Positions 6,814-13,743 of a stretch of 20,613 bases of DNA are shown here, in pieces. The stretch spans positions 1 through 20,613 of the forward strand of contig CAMLJW010000036.1 in NCBI GenBank assembly GCA_946480485.1, in the 5' to 3' direction. Origin of the DNA: an uncultured Streptomyces sp. (lineage in GTDB: Bacteria; Actinomycetota; Actinomycetes; Streptomycetales; Streptomycetaceae). The position numbers and the translations under genes are program-made. The notes under the pieces were generated by a model. That model did not search any database. It was not told the DNA's origin and saw only the letters and a program-made list of their open reading frames with translations. The first letter of the stretch is position 1. The number at the start of each line of letters is the position of its first letter.

Positions 6814-8882
6814 GCACCGAACGCCGTCTTCGCCTGCCCGGCATCGCCTACGGCGGCGACTACAACCCCGAACAATGGCCCGAGGAGGTGTGGGCCGAGG
6901 ACATGGCCCTGATGCGCGAGGCCGGGGTGACCATGGTCAGCGTCGGCATCTTCTCGTGGGCGCTGCTGGAGCCGTCCGAGGGTGTCTACGACTTCTCCCG
7001 CATGGACAGGATCCTCGACCTGCTCCACGAGAACGGCATCGCCGCCGACCTCGCCACCCCGACGGCCGCTCCGCCGGCCTGGTTCTTCCGGGCCCATCCC
7101 GAGGCACTGCCGGTCGACCGCGACGGCCGCACGCTGTCGTACGGCAGCCGCCAGACGTTCTGCCCGTCCAGCCCGGCCTACCGCACCGCGGCGCTTCGCA
7201 TCGCGGGCGCTCTGGCCGAGCGGTACGCCGACCATCCGGCCGTCGCCATGTGGCACGTCCACAACGAGTACGGCTGCCACAACGCCGCCTGCTACTGCGA
7301 CACCAGCGCGGCCGCCTTCCGGGACTGGCTGAGGACGAAGTACGGCAACGACCTGCAGGCGCTCAACAACGCCTGGGGCACCACCTTCTGGAGCCAGTGG
7401 TACTACGAGTGGGACGAGATCATCCCGCCCCGCGCCACCGGCGCCGACCCCAATCCCACCCACGCTCTGGACTGGCGCCGCTTCTGCTCGGACGAACTGC
7501 TGTCGCTGTTCACCGCCGAACGTGACGTGCTCCGCCGCGCCGCCCCGGACATCCCCGCCACCACCAACTTCATGGTGGTGCACAACTTCGACGCCCTCGA
7601 CTACTGGCGCTGGGCCCCCGAGCTGGACATCGTCTCCAACGACCACTACCTGCGCTCCACCGACCCGCAGTCGGAGATCGACGTCGCGCTCTGCGGTGAC
7701 CTGTTGCGCTCCCTGGCCGGCGGACCCTGGCTGCTGATGGAACACTCCACCGGAGCCGTCAACTGGCAGCCCGTCAACCGTGCCAAGGGGCCCGGCGAAA
7801 TGCGCCGCAACGCGCTCGCCCACGTCGCGCACGGCGCCGACGGCATCGCCTACTTCCAGTGGCGGGCCGCGAAGGCAGGCGCCGAGCAGTGGCACTCGGC
7901 GATGCTGCCGCACGCGGGCACCGACAGCCGTATCTGGCAGGACGTCGTCCAGCTCGGAGCCGATCTGCGCGCCCTCGCCGAAGTCCGCGGCAGCACCAGC
8001 CCCGGCCAAGTCGCCATCGTCTGGGACTGGAACGCCCGTTGGGCCATGGAGCAGCCATCCCAACCCAGCGCCGAACTCCGCTTCGAGAACCTGGTGAGGG
8101 ACTGGTACGCACCGCTGTGGAGAGCAGGCGTGGCGGTCGACTTCGTACGTCCTGACACCCCCGACCTCGACCGCTACCAGCTCGTACTCGCCCCCAGCCT
8201 GTATCTGGTCGACGACGTGGGCGCGGCCAACCTGGCGGCGTTCGTCGAGCGCGGCGGCACCCTGGCCGTGGGCTTCCACAGCGGCGCGGTGGACGAGAAC
8301 TGCCACATACGCCTGGGCGGTTACCCGGGCGCCTTCCGGGAGATCCTCGGGGTGCACGGCGACGAGCCGTTCCCCCTGTTGCCCGGCCAGTCGATCGGCC
8401 TGGTCGGCCAGATCCCGCAGGACGCGACCGCTGACCTGTGGACCGAACGTCTCCGGCTCACCGGGGCCGAGGCCGTCGCCACGTACGCGGACGGACCTCC
8501 CCCAGCCTTCGGCCCAGGGGACCCCCACCGCGCTGCGCTCGCCGGCGTCCCGGCCATCACCCGACACGCGTACGGCAGCGGCACCGCCTGGTACATCGCC
8601 ACCCACCCGGACCCCACCACCCTGGCCGCCGTCCTGGAGCGCATCCGCCAGGAGGCCGGCGTGCGCCCGGAGCATGAGGTGCCGGACGGCATCGAGGTGG
8701 TGAGGCGGCGCGGTACGGAGGCCGACTACCTCTTCCTGATCGACCACGCCGGCCGCGGCGCCGAGATCCCCGCCGACGGGTTCGAACTGCTCACCGGAAA
8801 ACCCGTCGTGGGCTCGGTCACCGTCCCCGAAGGAGGCGTCGCAGTCGTCCGCGAGCCGATGCCCGAACCGCGTGGTGAGTGA
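6810..8882 (+). CDS. GH42 beta-galactosidase
   Basis: The 690-residue product is a full-length glycoside hydrolase family 42 enzyme without a signal peptide, so it acts in the cytoplasm. The N-terminal TIM barrel starts GIAYGGDYNPEQWP. The acid/base glutamate is E153 in WHVHNEYGC and the nucleophile is E311 in LLMEHSTGAVNWQ. Cysteines C118, C156, C161 and C163 fit the zinc cluster known in this family. The middle domain (about 385-600) has the glutamine-amidotransferase-like trimerisation fold, and a small C-terminal beta domain follows. The GTG start overlaps the stop of the permease remnant (GTGA), with CCGGAG eight bases upstream. Substrates are likely galactosides, though some GH42 enzymes act on alpha-L-arabinopyranosides, which would suit the arabinanase-like neighbour. 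Transcription now depends on whatever promoter survives upstream of the deletion. Confidence 0.95.
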   Translation: MSTERRLRLPGIAYGGDYNPEQWPEEVWAEDMALMREAGVTMVSVGIFSWALLEPSEGVYDFSRMDRILDLLHENGIAADLATPTAAPPAWFFRAHPEALPVDRDGRTLSYGSRQTFCPSSPAYRTAALRIAGALAERYADHPAVAMWHVHNEYGCHNAACYCDTSAAAFRDWLRTKYGNDLQALNNAWGTTFWSQWYYEWDEIIPPRATGADPNPTHALDWRRFCSDELLSLFTAERDVLRRAAPDIPATTNFMVVHNFDALDYWRWAPELDIVSNDHYLRSTDPQSEIDVALCGDLLRSLAGGPWLLMEHSTGAVNWQPVNRAKGPGEMRRNALAHVAHGADGIAYFQWRAAKAGAEQWHSAMLPHAGTDSRIWQDVVQLGADLRALAEVRGSTSPGQVAIVWDWNARWAMEQPSQPSAELRFENLVRDWYAPLWRAGVAVDFVRPDTPDLDRYQLVLAPSLYLVDDVGAANLAAFVERGGTLAVGFHSGAVDENCHIRLGGYPGAFREILGVHGDEPFPLLPGQSIGLVGQIPQDATADLWTERLRLTGAEAVATYADGPPPAFGPGDPHRAALAGVPAITRHAYGSGTAWYIATHPDPTTLAAVLERIRQEAGVRPEHEVPDGIEVVRRRGTEADYLFLIDHAGRGAEIPADGFELLTGKPVVGSVTVPEGGVAVVREPMPEPRGE

Positions 8883-9141
8883 GCGCCGGCGGCGCGTCGG
8901 CTCGGCGTCGATCCGGCCGGGCTCGTTCGAGGACGTCGCTTTCACGACCCACGAGTTGTCCGACACCCGGGACGGCAGCTGACGTCGGGGGGCCGGGCAG
9001 TGGTTCCCTCGGCCGCTTGGACGTCGGCCGTTCCCAGCGGCGTACGCGAGGCAGCCCGGCAACGTCGCGGGTGGGTAAGCCGAGTTGAGCGGGCACGGCC
9101 GGCAGCCGGCCCGCTCCTCGGGGCGGCCGCTCATATACAGA

Positions 9142-9167
9142 CTTCTTACTTACCTGTAAGTTAGAAG
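9142..9167. promoter_or_regulatory. TetR-type palindromic operator abutting a start codon
   Basis: CTTCTTACTTAC, two bases, then GTAAGTTAGAAG make a 26-bp palindrome with one mismatched pair. It ends at 9167, one base before the ATG at 9169, so no separate ribosome-binding site fits and the transcript may be leaderless or nearly so. The TTAC-N-GTAA core is typical of TetR-family operators. The TetR encoded at 9609 is the obvious binder, giving autorepression. Upstream, 8883-9141 holds no gene I can support. Confidence 0.85.
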
Positions 9168-9168
9168 A

Positions 9169-9612
9169 ATGAAGACTACGACCGCTGCTGAAGCTGCCGC
9201 AACAGACATCAACGCCCTCGAGACGTTCTGCGATCGATGGGAGAGGGCCTGGAACGAGCACGACGGCGACGCCGTGGCGGCACTGTGCGCCGAAGACCTG
9301 GTGTACGACGAGCCGGCGCTGGGTGAGACGGCGCACGGCCCCGACAGCATCCGCGACTTCGTGAGGCGTATGGCACACACCTTCCCCGACTACGCGTTCA
9401 CCCGTATGGGGCTGTACGGGGAGGTGACTCGGCGGGCCGTGCTGGTGGCGTGGCGCTTCTCGGGGACCCTCGCCGGCACCGGTCAGCGCGTGGAGTTCCA
9501 CGGTGACGACCGTCTGGAGCTGGGCGAGGACGGGCTGGTCCATGCCTACCGGTGCCTGTACGACTACCACTTCGTGCTGAGCCGGCTCGGCCGTGCGGAA
9601 ACCGAGAAGTGA
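9169..9612 (+). CDS. SnoaL-like (NTF2-fold) protein
   Basis: The 147-residue product has the size and pattern of SnoaL-like polyketide-cyclase/NTF2-fold proteins. A helix reads FCDRWERAWNEHDGDAVAALCAEDLVYDEP, then GPDSIRDFVRRMAHTFPDY, then beta strands with GRVEFHGDD-like sequence ending in Tyr-rich YRCLYDYH. Such proteins range from small cyclases and hydratases to binding proteins, so the reaction cannot be named. The ATG follows a palindromic operator directly. The TetR gene overlaps its stop by four bases (GTGA), making one transcription unit. Probably a small-molecule modifying enzyme induced when the TetR ligand is present. Confidence 0.85.
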   Translation: MKTTTAAEAAATDINALETFCDRWERAWNEHDGDAVAALCAEDLVYDEPALGETAHGPDSIRDFVRRMAHTFPDYAFTRMGLYGEVTRRAVLVAWRFSGTLAGTGQRVEFHGDDRLELGEDGLVHAYRCLYDYHFVLSRLGRAETEK

Positions 9613-10163
9613 CCGAGCCTGGCCGCTCTCGTAAGCCTGCGGCGGTGCGGCGGGCCGAGATCATGGAGGCGGCCGACGCGGAGTTCGCCTTGAAGGGACT
9701 GTCGGGGGCGCGTATCGAGGCGATCGCCGCACGGGTCGGGATTTCACACCCCCGCATCGTGCAGATGTTCGGCTCGAAGCTCGACCTGTTCCTTGAAGTC
9801 GTTCACGCGGCCTTCGACAGGATCGAGGCCACGTTCGAGAGCGCCGAACCGACGCTGAGCGGACTCGGTGACGCCTATCGGCATCTCCTGCGGAGCCGGC
9901 ACACCGTCGGCCTCATCCTGCTGCAGGCTTACGCCGCGGCAGGCGACGTGGCGGTCCAGGAGTCCGTACGGCGGCGCCATCTCGACCTCCAGCAGACCAT
10001 CACCCGTCTGACGGGGGCCGACCCGATGCAGGTGCGTTCCTTCTTGGCCACCGGTCTCGTCCTGACGGTTTCCACGGTGCTGGAGCTGCCTGGGCGGCGC
10101 GCCGACGTGGAGTGGTCCGCCTGGATCATCGGCCTGACGGACCCACCCGCCGGCGGGCTATGA
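9609..10163 (+). CDS. TetR-family transcriptional regulator
   Basis: The 184-residue product has a TetR DNA-binding domain at about 14-60: RRAEIMEAADAEFALKGLSGARIEAIAARVGISHPRIVQMFGSKLDLFLEVV. A helical ligand domain follows. In most homologues the recognition helix contains Y-x-H-F; here it reads RIVQMF. The GTG at 9609 overlaps the TGA of the SnoaL-like gene, and an upstream in-frame ATG at 9552 lies inside that gene, so GTG is preferred. The likely binding site is the palindrome at 9142-9167. It probably controls its own operon and perhaps the hydrolase gene at 10459. Confidence 0.92.
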   Translation: MTEPGRSRKPAAVRRAEIMEAADAEFALKGLSGARIEAIAARVGISHPRIVQMFGSKLDLFLEVVHAAFDRIEATFESAEPTLSGLGDAYRHLLRSRHTVGLILLQAYAAAGDVAVQESVRRRHLDLQQTITRLTGADPMQVRSFLATGLVLTVSTVLELPGRRADVEWSAWIIGLTDPPAGGL

Positions 10164-10458
10164 GGTGCAAGCTCGACTGGCCTGCCGGTGTTCGCCCTGC
10201 GACGGAGCTGGTTCGCCCCGGGGGGCGGACACCCGCAGCGCCGCCAGGCCGTGCGATCGAGGGGGCGTCAGCCTTGCCGGTTGCGGGTCGCCGCATCTCC
10301 ACCCGCCGCCTCGTCCTCGACAGTGGCCCTTCCGGCGCTGCTCGGCGCATTCACAGGCCGCTCAGAGATTCGTCGGCATGCCCCCCATGGGCGTGGGCAT
10401 GCCCCATGGGCGCGGGGATGCCCCCCCATGGACGCCCACCTTCCCGAAAGGACGCATC
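10164..10458. promoter_or_regulatory. Leader region with three GGCATGCCCC repeats
   Basis: No gene is seen in these 295 bases, although the hydrolase frame stays open through them. Three imperfect copies of a GGCATG-C(4-7)-ATGG-(G/A)CG unit lie at 10375-10393, 10396-10412 and 10416-10433, spaced about 20 bp, or two helical turns. GGGCATGCCC at 10395-10404 is itself palindromic. They sit 26-84 bases before the hydrolase start and could be regulator sites or RNA structure in the leader. Confidence 0.5.
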
Positions 10459-11289
10459 ATGGCAGAACACCTCCAGATCCCCTCGGCTTCAGGCACCTTC
10501 GACGCGATCGCAGCAGGACCCGCCGACGGCCGCCCCGTCCTGCTCCTGCACGGCTTTCCCCAGACGGCCATCGTCTGGGAGGAGCAGGTGGCCGCGCTGG
10601 GTGAGCAGGGATTCCGTGCAGTCGCGCCCGACACCCGTGGCTATTCGCCCGGGGTGCGCCCGATGCGGGCCGACGCGTACGGGGTGAGCGAACTGGTCGG
10701 GGACGTTCTGGCGGTGACCGACGCACTTGCCTGGGATCGCTTCGACCTCGTCGGGCACGACTGGGGCGGCGCCATCGCCTGGTGGACCGCAGCCCGGCAC
10801 GCCGGGCGACTGCGCACGCTCACCGCTGTATCGACGCCGCATCCCCGTGCGTTTGGCGAGGCGCATCGCACCGACGACGACCAGCGCCGTCGCTCCCAGT
10901 ACCAGCAGGACTGGCGGAACCCCGACACAGAGGACCGCTTCCTGGCGGACGACGCCGCATTACTGCGTTCCCTCTATCAAGGCAAGGTCCCCGACACTCA
11001 CGTCGATGCATACGTACGGCGTCTGTCCGAGCGCGCCGCCCTGAGCGCGGCCCTGAACTACTACCGCGCCGACCGGCCCGACGCCGCGGTCGGGAAGATC
11101 CCTGTTCCCACGCTCTACGTCTGGGGCACCGAGGACGTCGCACTCGGGTCCACCGCCGCTCATGCCACAGAGAAATGGGTGAGCGGCCCCTACTCGTTCC
11201 ATAAACTCCAAGGCATCAGTCACTGGGTTCCCGATGAGGCTCCCAAGGCCCTCACCACCCTGATCACCGACCACCTGAACGAGCATTAG
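10459..11289 (+). CDS. Alpha/beta hydrolase, epoxide-hydrolase or dehalogenase type
   Basis: The 276-residue product shows the fold in order: HGFPQT oxyanion region at 31-36, nucleophile elbow GHDWGG with aspartate D101, cap domain about 130-205, acid D226 (WGTEDVALG) and histidine H255 (GISHWVPDEAP). An aspartate rather than serine nucleophile points to soluble epoxide hydrolase or haloacid/haloalkane dehalogenase-like chemistry, not an esterase. The ATG at 10459 has AAAGGA eight bases upstream; the open frame extends earlier without a better site. It carries one TTA leucine codon at 10960-10962 (residue 168), which in Streptomyces makes translation depend on the bldA tRNA. It follows the SnoaL-TetR pair by 295 bases and may belong to the same response. 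Confidence 0.92.
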   Translation: MAEHLQIPSASGTFDAIAAGPADGRPVLLLHGFPQTAIVWEEQVAALGEQGFRAVAPDTRGYSPGVRPMRADAYGVSELVGDVLAVTDALAWDRFDLVGHDWGGAIAWWTAARHAGRLRTLTAVSTPHPRAFGEAHRTDDDQRRRSQYQQDWRNPDTEDRFLADDAALLRSLYQGKVPDTHVDAYVRRLSERAALSAALNYYRADRPDAAVGKIPVPTLYVWGTEDVALGSTAAHATEKWVSGPYSFHKLQGISHWVPDEAPKALTTLITDHLNEH

Positions 11290-11354
11290 CCTTGCCCTCG
11301 TACGCAGCAGGCCGGTCTGCCGCTGCCCCCTCGGTTCGCGGCGTTCTGGCGAGC

Positions 11355-11453
11355 TGTGTGCGCGGGTTGATGCTGGACATCACCGGCGCCCGCCGGGGAC
11401 TCGAGGGCGCCGAGGCCGTGTTCACGCTTCGCGCGGTGATGGCCGACACCGAC
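11355..11453 (+). pseudogene. ISKra4-like transposase C-terminal remnant
   Basis: The translated stretch CVRGLMLDITGARRGLEGAE followed by AVFTLRAVMADTD resembles the conserved C-terminal block of ISKra4-family transposases (DRMDITGARWGLEGAEAVLKLRA, from memory). The frame before and after does not continue the family. Only about 33 residues remain, so this is a dead fragment. Confidence 0.6.
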
Positions 11454-11476
11454 GGGCCGCAGAATGCAGGATGGGG

Positions 11477-11530
11477 CAAGCCCGCACGCGTCCGGTGGGG
11501 CATCACGCCCTTCCCACCCGTGCGGGCTTG
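11477..11530. terminator. Long two-part hairpin
   Basis: CAAGCCCGCACG (11477-11488) pairs perfectly with 11519-11530. Inside, after a 5-base bulge on one side only, GGTGGG (11494-11499) pairs with CCCACC (11513-11518) around a 13-nt loop. It lies 188 bases after the hydrolase stop, between IS fragments. It could terminate transcription from the left or belong to a dead mobile element. No U-tract follows. Confidence 0.6.
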
Positions 11531-11615
11531 GCGCGCCGCACCTCGTCAGCGCCCTCGCTGCGCAGTGCGGTCGCCAACGTGCCGAAGTAGCGCGGGCTTC
11601 GGCCCGGTGAACGGG

Positions 11616-11669
11616 GCTATCCAGGGACGGCTCGGACGCCGTGATCACACCAGCCACAGCAAGATCATC
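11616..11669. repeat. 54-bp direct repeat, copy 1 (IS-end-like)
   Basis: This segment matches 12149-12201 at about 50 of 54 positions (one gap, three mismatches), in the same orientation. It runs straight into an IS-terminus-like stretch, TTGCGGAACGACCC at 11687-11700, whose last base touches the stop codon of arr. The two copies bracket arr. Confidence 0.85.
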
Positions 11670-11700
11670 TCACAGTGACGCAATTGTTGCGGAACGACCC

Positions 11701-12111
11701 TTAGTTGATGATTTCGGCGCGATCATCCAGGCGAATTGCAGCCAGCCGGTCTCGCCACATCTGGAGAGCTTCGGGTGTCTGTCGCGTCCAGTCGGTGACC
11801 TCGCCAACGATCCGGAGCGGCTCCTTGCTGCGATAGGAGCGGGTGGGATTGCCAGGGAACTTCTTGTCGGTGACGTTTGGATCGTTCTCGAACTCCCCGG
11901 TCGGTTCGACGACATACACTCGCGGCGCCCCGTCGCCGCCGGCGAGTTCGGCCGCGAGTCCCGCGCCGTCGCGCAACGCGGTGAAGTAGATGTGGTTCAT
12001 TACGATTTCGGGCCGGTAGTTTGAACGGAAACCGGAGGTGAGGTGATCTCCGACCCGTAGCTCGGCCTTTGTGCCGTGAAAGAACGGCCCCTCGTCCAAT
12101 GCCTCGTCCAT
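11701..12111 (-). CDS. arr: Rifampin ADP-ribosyltransferase
   Basis: The 136-residue product is full-length for the Arr family. Landmarks in order are GPFFHGTKAELRVGD near the N-terminus, GFRSNYRPE, MNHIYFTAL-x-DGAGLAAELA, YVVEPTGEFE-x-DPNVTDKKFPGNP and TRSYRSKEPLRIVGEV. Arr transfers ADP-ribose from NAD to a hydroxyl of rifampin and inactivates it; environmental actinomycetes often carry such genes. No clear Shine-Dalgarno precedes the ATG at 12111, and an IS-end-like repeat starts only 38 bases upstream. Its promoter may therefore come from that sequence, or translation is leaderless. The stop (TAA) abuts another IS-end-like sequence. The arrangement suggests mobilisation or IS insertion on both sides. 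Confidence 0.93.
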   Translation of the reverse strand: MDEALDEGPFFHGTKAELRVGDHLTSGFRSNYRPEIVMNHIYFTALRDGAGLAAELAGGDGAPRVYVVEPTGEFENDPNVTDKKFPGNPTRSYRSKEPLRIVGEVTDWTRQTPEALQMWRDRLAAIRLDDRAEIIN

Positions 12112-12148
12112 CGGGACAGGTTATCAAACCAAGCTGTCGTGACGGCGA

Positions 12149-12232
12149 GCTATCCAGGACGGCTCGGACGCCGTGATCACACCAGTGAAAGCAAGATCAT
12201 CCAATCCTGACCCGTAGTTACGGGACAACCCT
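12149..12232. repeat. Direct repeat copy 2 with IS-terminus TTACGGGACAACCCT
   Basis: 12149-12201 repeats 11616-11669. It is followed at 12218-12232 by the 15 bases also found at 36-50. The three sites share the order AAGATCAT, variable spacer, then a (T/G)-CGG-(G/A)-AC-(A/G)-ACCCT-type end, all in the same orientation. They look like ends of related IS5-type elements. No transposase gene survives between them. Confidence 0.75.
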
Positions 12233-12264
12233 CAGGGCGCAGAAGTCCCCGTATCCCGGCTGCG

Positions 12265-12711
12265 TTACAAGTAGAGCCTTTCGTTGATCTTGATTCCGTT
12301 CGCCTTGCAGTAGCTTTCGTAATGATCGATGAACCAGAACACGTCGACCGTTTCGAGCACGCGGTCCTCTTCGTCAAGGAATTCCAGTGGTCCGTTGAGC
12401 CAGAACATCGTCTTCATGCCGTGTTCGGAGTAGAGCGTGTGGCTCCGTCCCGGGCTCTCGCGAATGAAGTCGCCCGGCCGCGCGACCCAGTCGTATTCCA
12501 TGTAGCGCCAGCTGCCTTCCAGCACATAACCGGAAACCGGGCCGCGGTGGCGGTGGCGGTGGCGGTGGCGGCCGAGCTCGCCGCCCTCCTGCACCCACAG
12601 CACGTTCGCGGCGCTGCTGGCGCGGACGTCGAAGGTGAGGTGCTTGATGAAGACGTTGGGGAGGAACGGCACCCACGGAGTACTGTCGTCGCTGATATAG
12701 AAGCAACCCAT
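12265..12711 (-). CDS. Cupin dioxygenase-like protein (2,4'-dihydroxyacetophenone dioxygenase family)
   Basis: The 148-residue product from the ATG at 12711 contains STPWVPFLPNVFIKHLTFD, then a cupin motif with a His-Arg run leading into GPVSGYVLEGSW-x-YMEYDW and ARPGDFIRESPGRSHTL. The second cupin His is H in RSHTL. The pattern recalls the family of 2,4'-dihydroxyacetophenone dioxygenase, an iron enzyme cleaving an aromatic ketone side chain; activity is not assured. The loop normally carrying an H-x-H metal site reads HRHRHRHRG because of a hexanucleotide repeat. The frame is open to 12897, but upstream codons do not look conserved and would enter the AraC gene. The chosen ATG has only a weak CCGGA before it. 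It lies divergent to the broken AraC gene. Confidence 0.75.
   Translation of the reverse strand: MGCFYISDDSTPWVPFLPNVFIKHLTFDVRASSAANVLWVQEGGELGRHRHRHRHRGPVSGYVLEGSWRYMEYDWVARPGDFIRESPGRSHTLYSEHGMKTMFWLNGPLEFLDEEDRVLETVDVFWFIDHYESYCKANGIKINERLYL
12545..12568. repeat. Hexanucleotide repeat (CGGTGG) x4 in the cupin gene
   Basis: Four perfect CGGTGG units lie in frame with the minus-strand cupin gene and encode alternating His-Arg. Change in copy number keeps the frame and alters the number of possible metal-binding histidines. Confidence 0.9.
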
Positions 12712-12854
12712 TCCGGTGCGGCTGCCGCTGTGGGCGCCGCACCGAACGTATGGGGAGACGTCTGGCCAGGTCTTGACTCCCGCCGCACGGGATGGTTGAC
12801 CCTGCGCGCACACGTTCTCAGGGGTCCGTGCCAGGTCGGCAGCGAGGTGACCGC

Positions 12855-13315
12855 ATGAATCTGGATTTCTCCACCGCGACGGTCGATGGCCCTTCACAGT
12901 TGTTGTACTGGCGTCAGGTGGTCAGCGAGGCCTTCGTCCCTTACGAGGTTGCCGCGCCGTGGCGCCGCACCGAGGGCTTCCGGGGCGCGGTCACCGCTCA
13001 GGCGATCGCCGGCATGCAGGTAGCCACGGTCGACGCCGATCCGCACACGGTGTTGCCCTCGGTGTGTCCATCCGGTACCTGCAGGTTCTCTTCCGTGCCG
13101 AGGGCACCTCACCTTTCCGGTCGATCCAGGAGCAGCGGCTCGAACGCGCCGCGCGGCTCCTCACGGACCCTCGGCAGGCGGGGCGGACGATCACCGACAT
13201 CGCCTTCGGTCTCGGTTTCAAAGACGCTTCCCACTTCATCAGGGCGTTCAAGAACCACTACGGAACGGGTCCACGCGCCTACCGCGGCAGGCACTCGTCC
13301 GTCGGCGCCGTTTGA
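12855..13315 (+). pseudogene. AraC-family regulator with internal deletion and frameshift
   Basis: The first part, from ATG 12855 with GAGGTG upstream, encodes LLYWRQVVSEAFVPYEV through FRGAVTAQAIAGMQVA to ADPHTVL, the start of an AraC-binding-like N-terminal domain. Around 13045-13055 the meaningful frame shifts by one to ALGVSIRYLQVLFRAEG, FRSIQEQRLERAARLL, TITDIAFGLGFKDASHFIRAFKNHYG, the second half of an AraC DNA-binding domain, ending at TGA 13313-13315. Whole members are about 310-330 residues, so about 160 central residues and part of the first helix-turn-helix are gone. In the original frame translation runs on to 13433 without sense. The regulator is inactive. It probably once controlled the divergent cupin gene or the acyl-CoA genes to its right. 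Confidence 0.85.
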
Positions 13316-13632
13316 CGGGCGCCCCACCCGGCTGCCATGGCCGGGCGGACACCGGTGGGAGTCTCACCTGGAACTCGTACGGACTGGCGGCCGGTGCGGA
13401 AGGAGACGACTCCGGTGCACCGATCGTCGCTGACCGGGTGGCGGTCCGCCACGGTGAAGATCGACAGCCGGTCGCCCACCACGACCACGTTGGCCGGCGG
13501 CCGGCCCCGTCCTTCGATGCTGCAAGTCGGCGCATTCCTGGCAAAAACCTCCCGTACCCACCAGGGCTCCCCAGTGGGAGTAGTGCCGGGAAAGCTGCTC
13601 TGACTTCGGTGAACGGAGCGTTTTCCGCGCAC
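13279..13632 (-). CDS. Uncertain small ORF of unknown function
   Basis: This 117-codon minus-strand frame has strongly G/C-ending codons over its middle (PPANVVVVGDRLSIFTVADR then HPVSDDRCTGVVSFRTG), which looks more protein-like than the opposite strand. The only start is a GTG at 13632, placed just after an in-frame stop and without a ribosome-binding site. The 3' end overlaps the AraC pseudogene. No family is recognised. It may be a real small gene, a remnant, or chance. Confidence 0.3.
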   Translation of the reverse strand: MRGKRSVHRSQSSFPGTTPTGEPWWVREVFARNAPTCSIEGRGRPPANVVVVGDRLSIFTVADRHPVSDDRCTGVVSFRTGRQSVRVPGETPTGVRPAMAAGWGARQTAPTDECLPR

Positions 13633-13660
13633 AAAGATGCGTCAGTTCGTCGTTGACCGG
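13628..13660 (+). promoter_or_regulatory. Shared 33-bp promoter/operator element, copy A
   Basis: The element starts CGCACAAAGATGCGTC, a gapped inverted repeat (CGCA, gap, TGCG), and ends TTGACCGG. It matches 18162-18194 at 28 of 33 positions. TTGACC at 13653-13658 with CAGGGT 17 bases later gives a plausible promoter reading toward the DUF35 gene that starts at 13744. A regulator bound to the palindrome would sit just upstream of the -35. Confidence 0.65.
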
Positions 13661-13743
13661 GGACCGCCCGAGCGTCAGGGTGATGGAGACATCGGATTCC
13701 GATCACCTGTTTCCGGTCACCGAACTGCGCACAGGAGGCCGTG

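Noticed and set aside
6597..9134. Minus-strand open frame of about 845 codons
   Set aside because: It lies opposite GH42 and shows the same compositional artefact; the GH42 protein has clear catalytic motifs on the plus strand.
10375..10433. CRISPR-like repeats
   Set aside because: The units are adjacent, imperfect and without spacers; no CRISPR array or cas gene is seen anywhere in the window.
10165..10458. Longer N-terminus of the alpha/beta hydrolase
   Set aside because: The extension is Arg/Pro-rich without family similarity, and the ATG at 10459 has a good ribosome-binding site.
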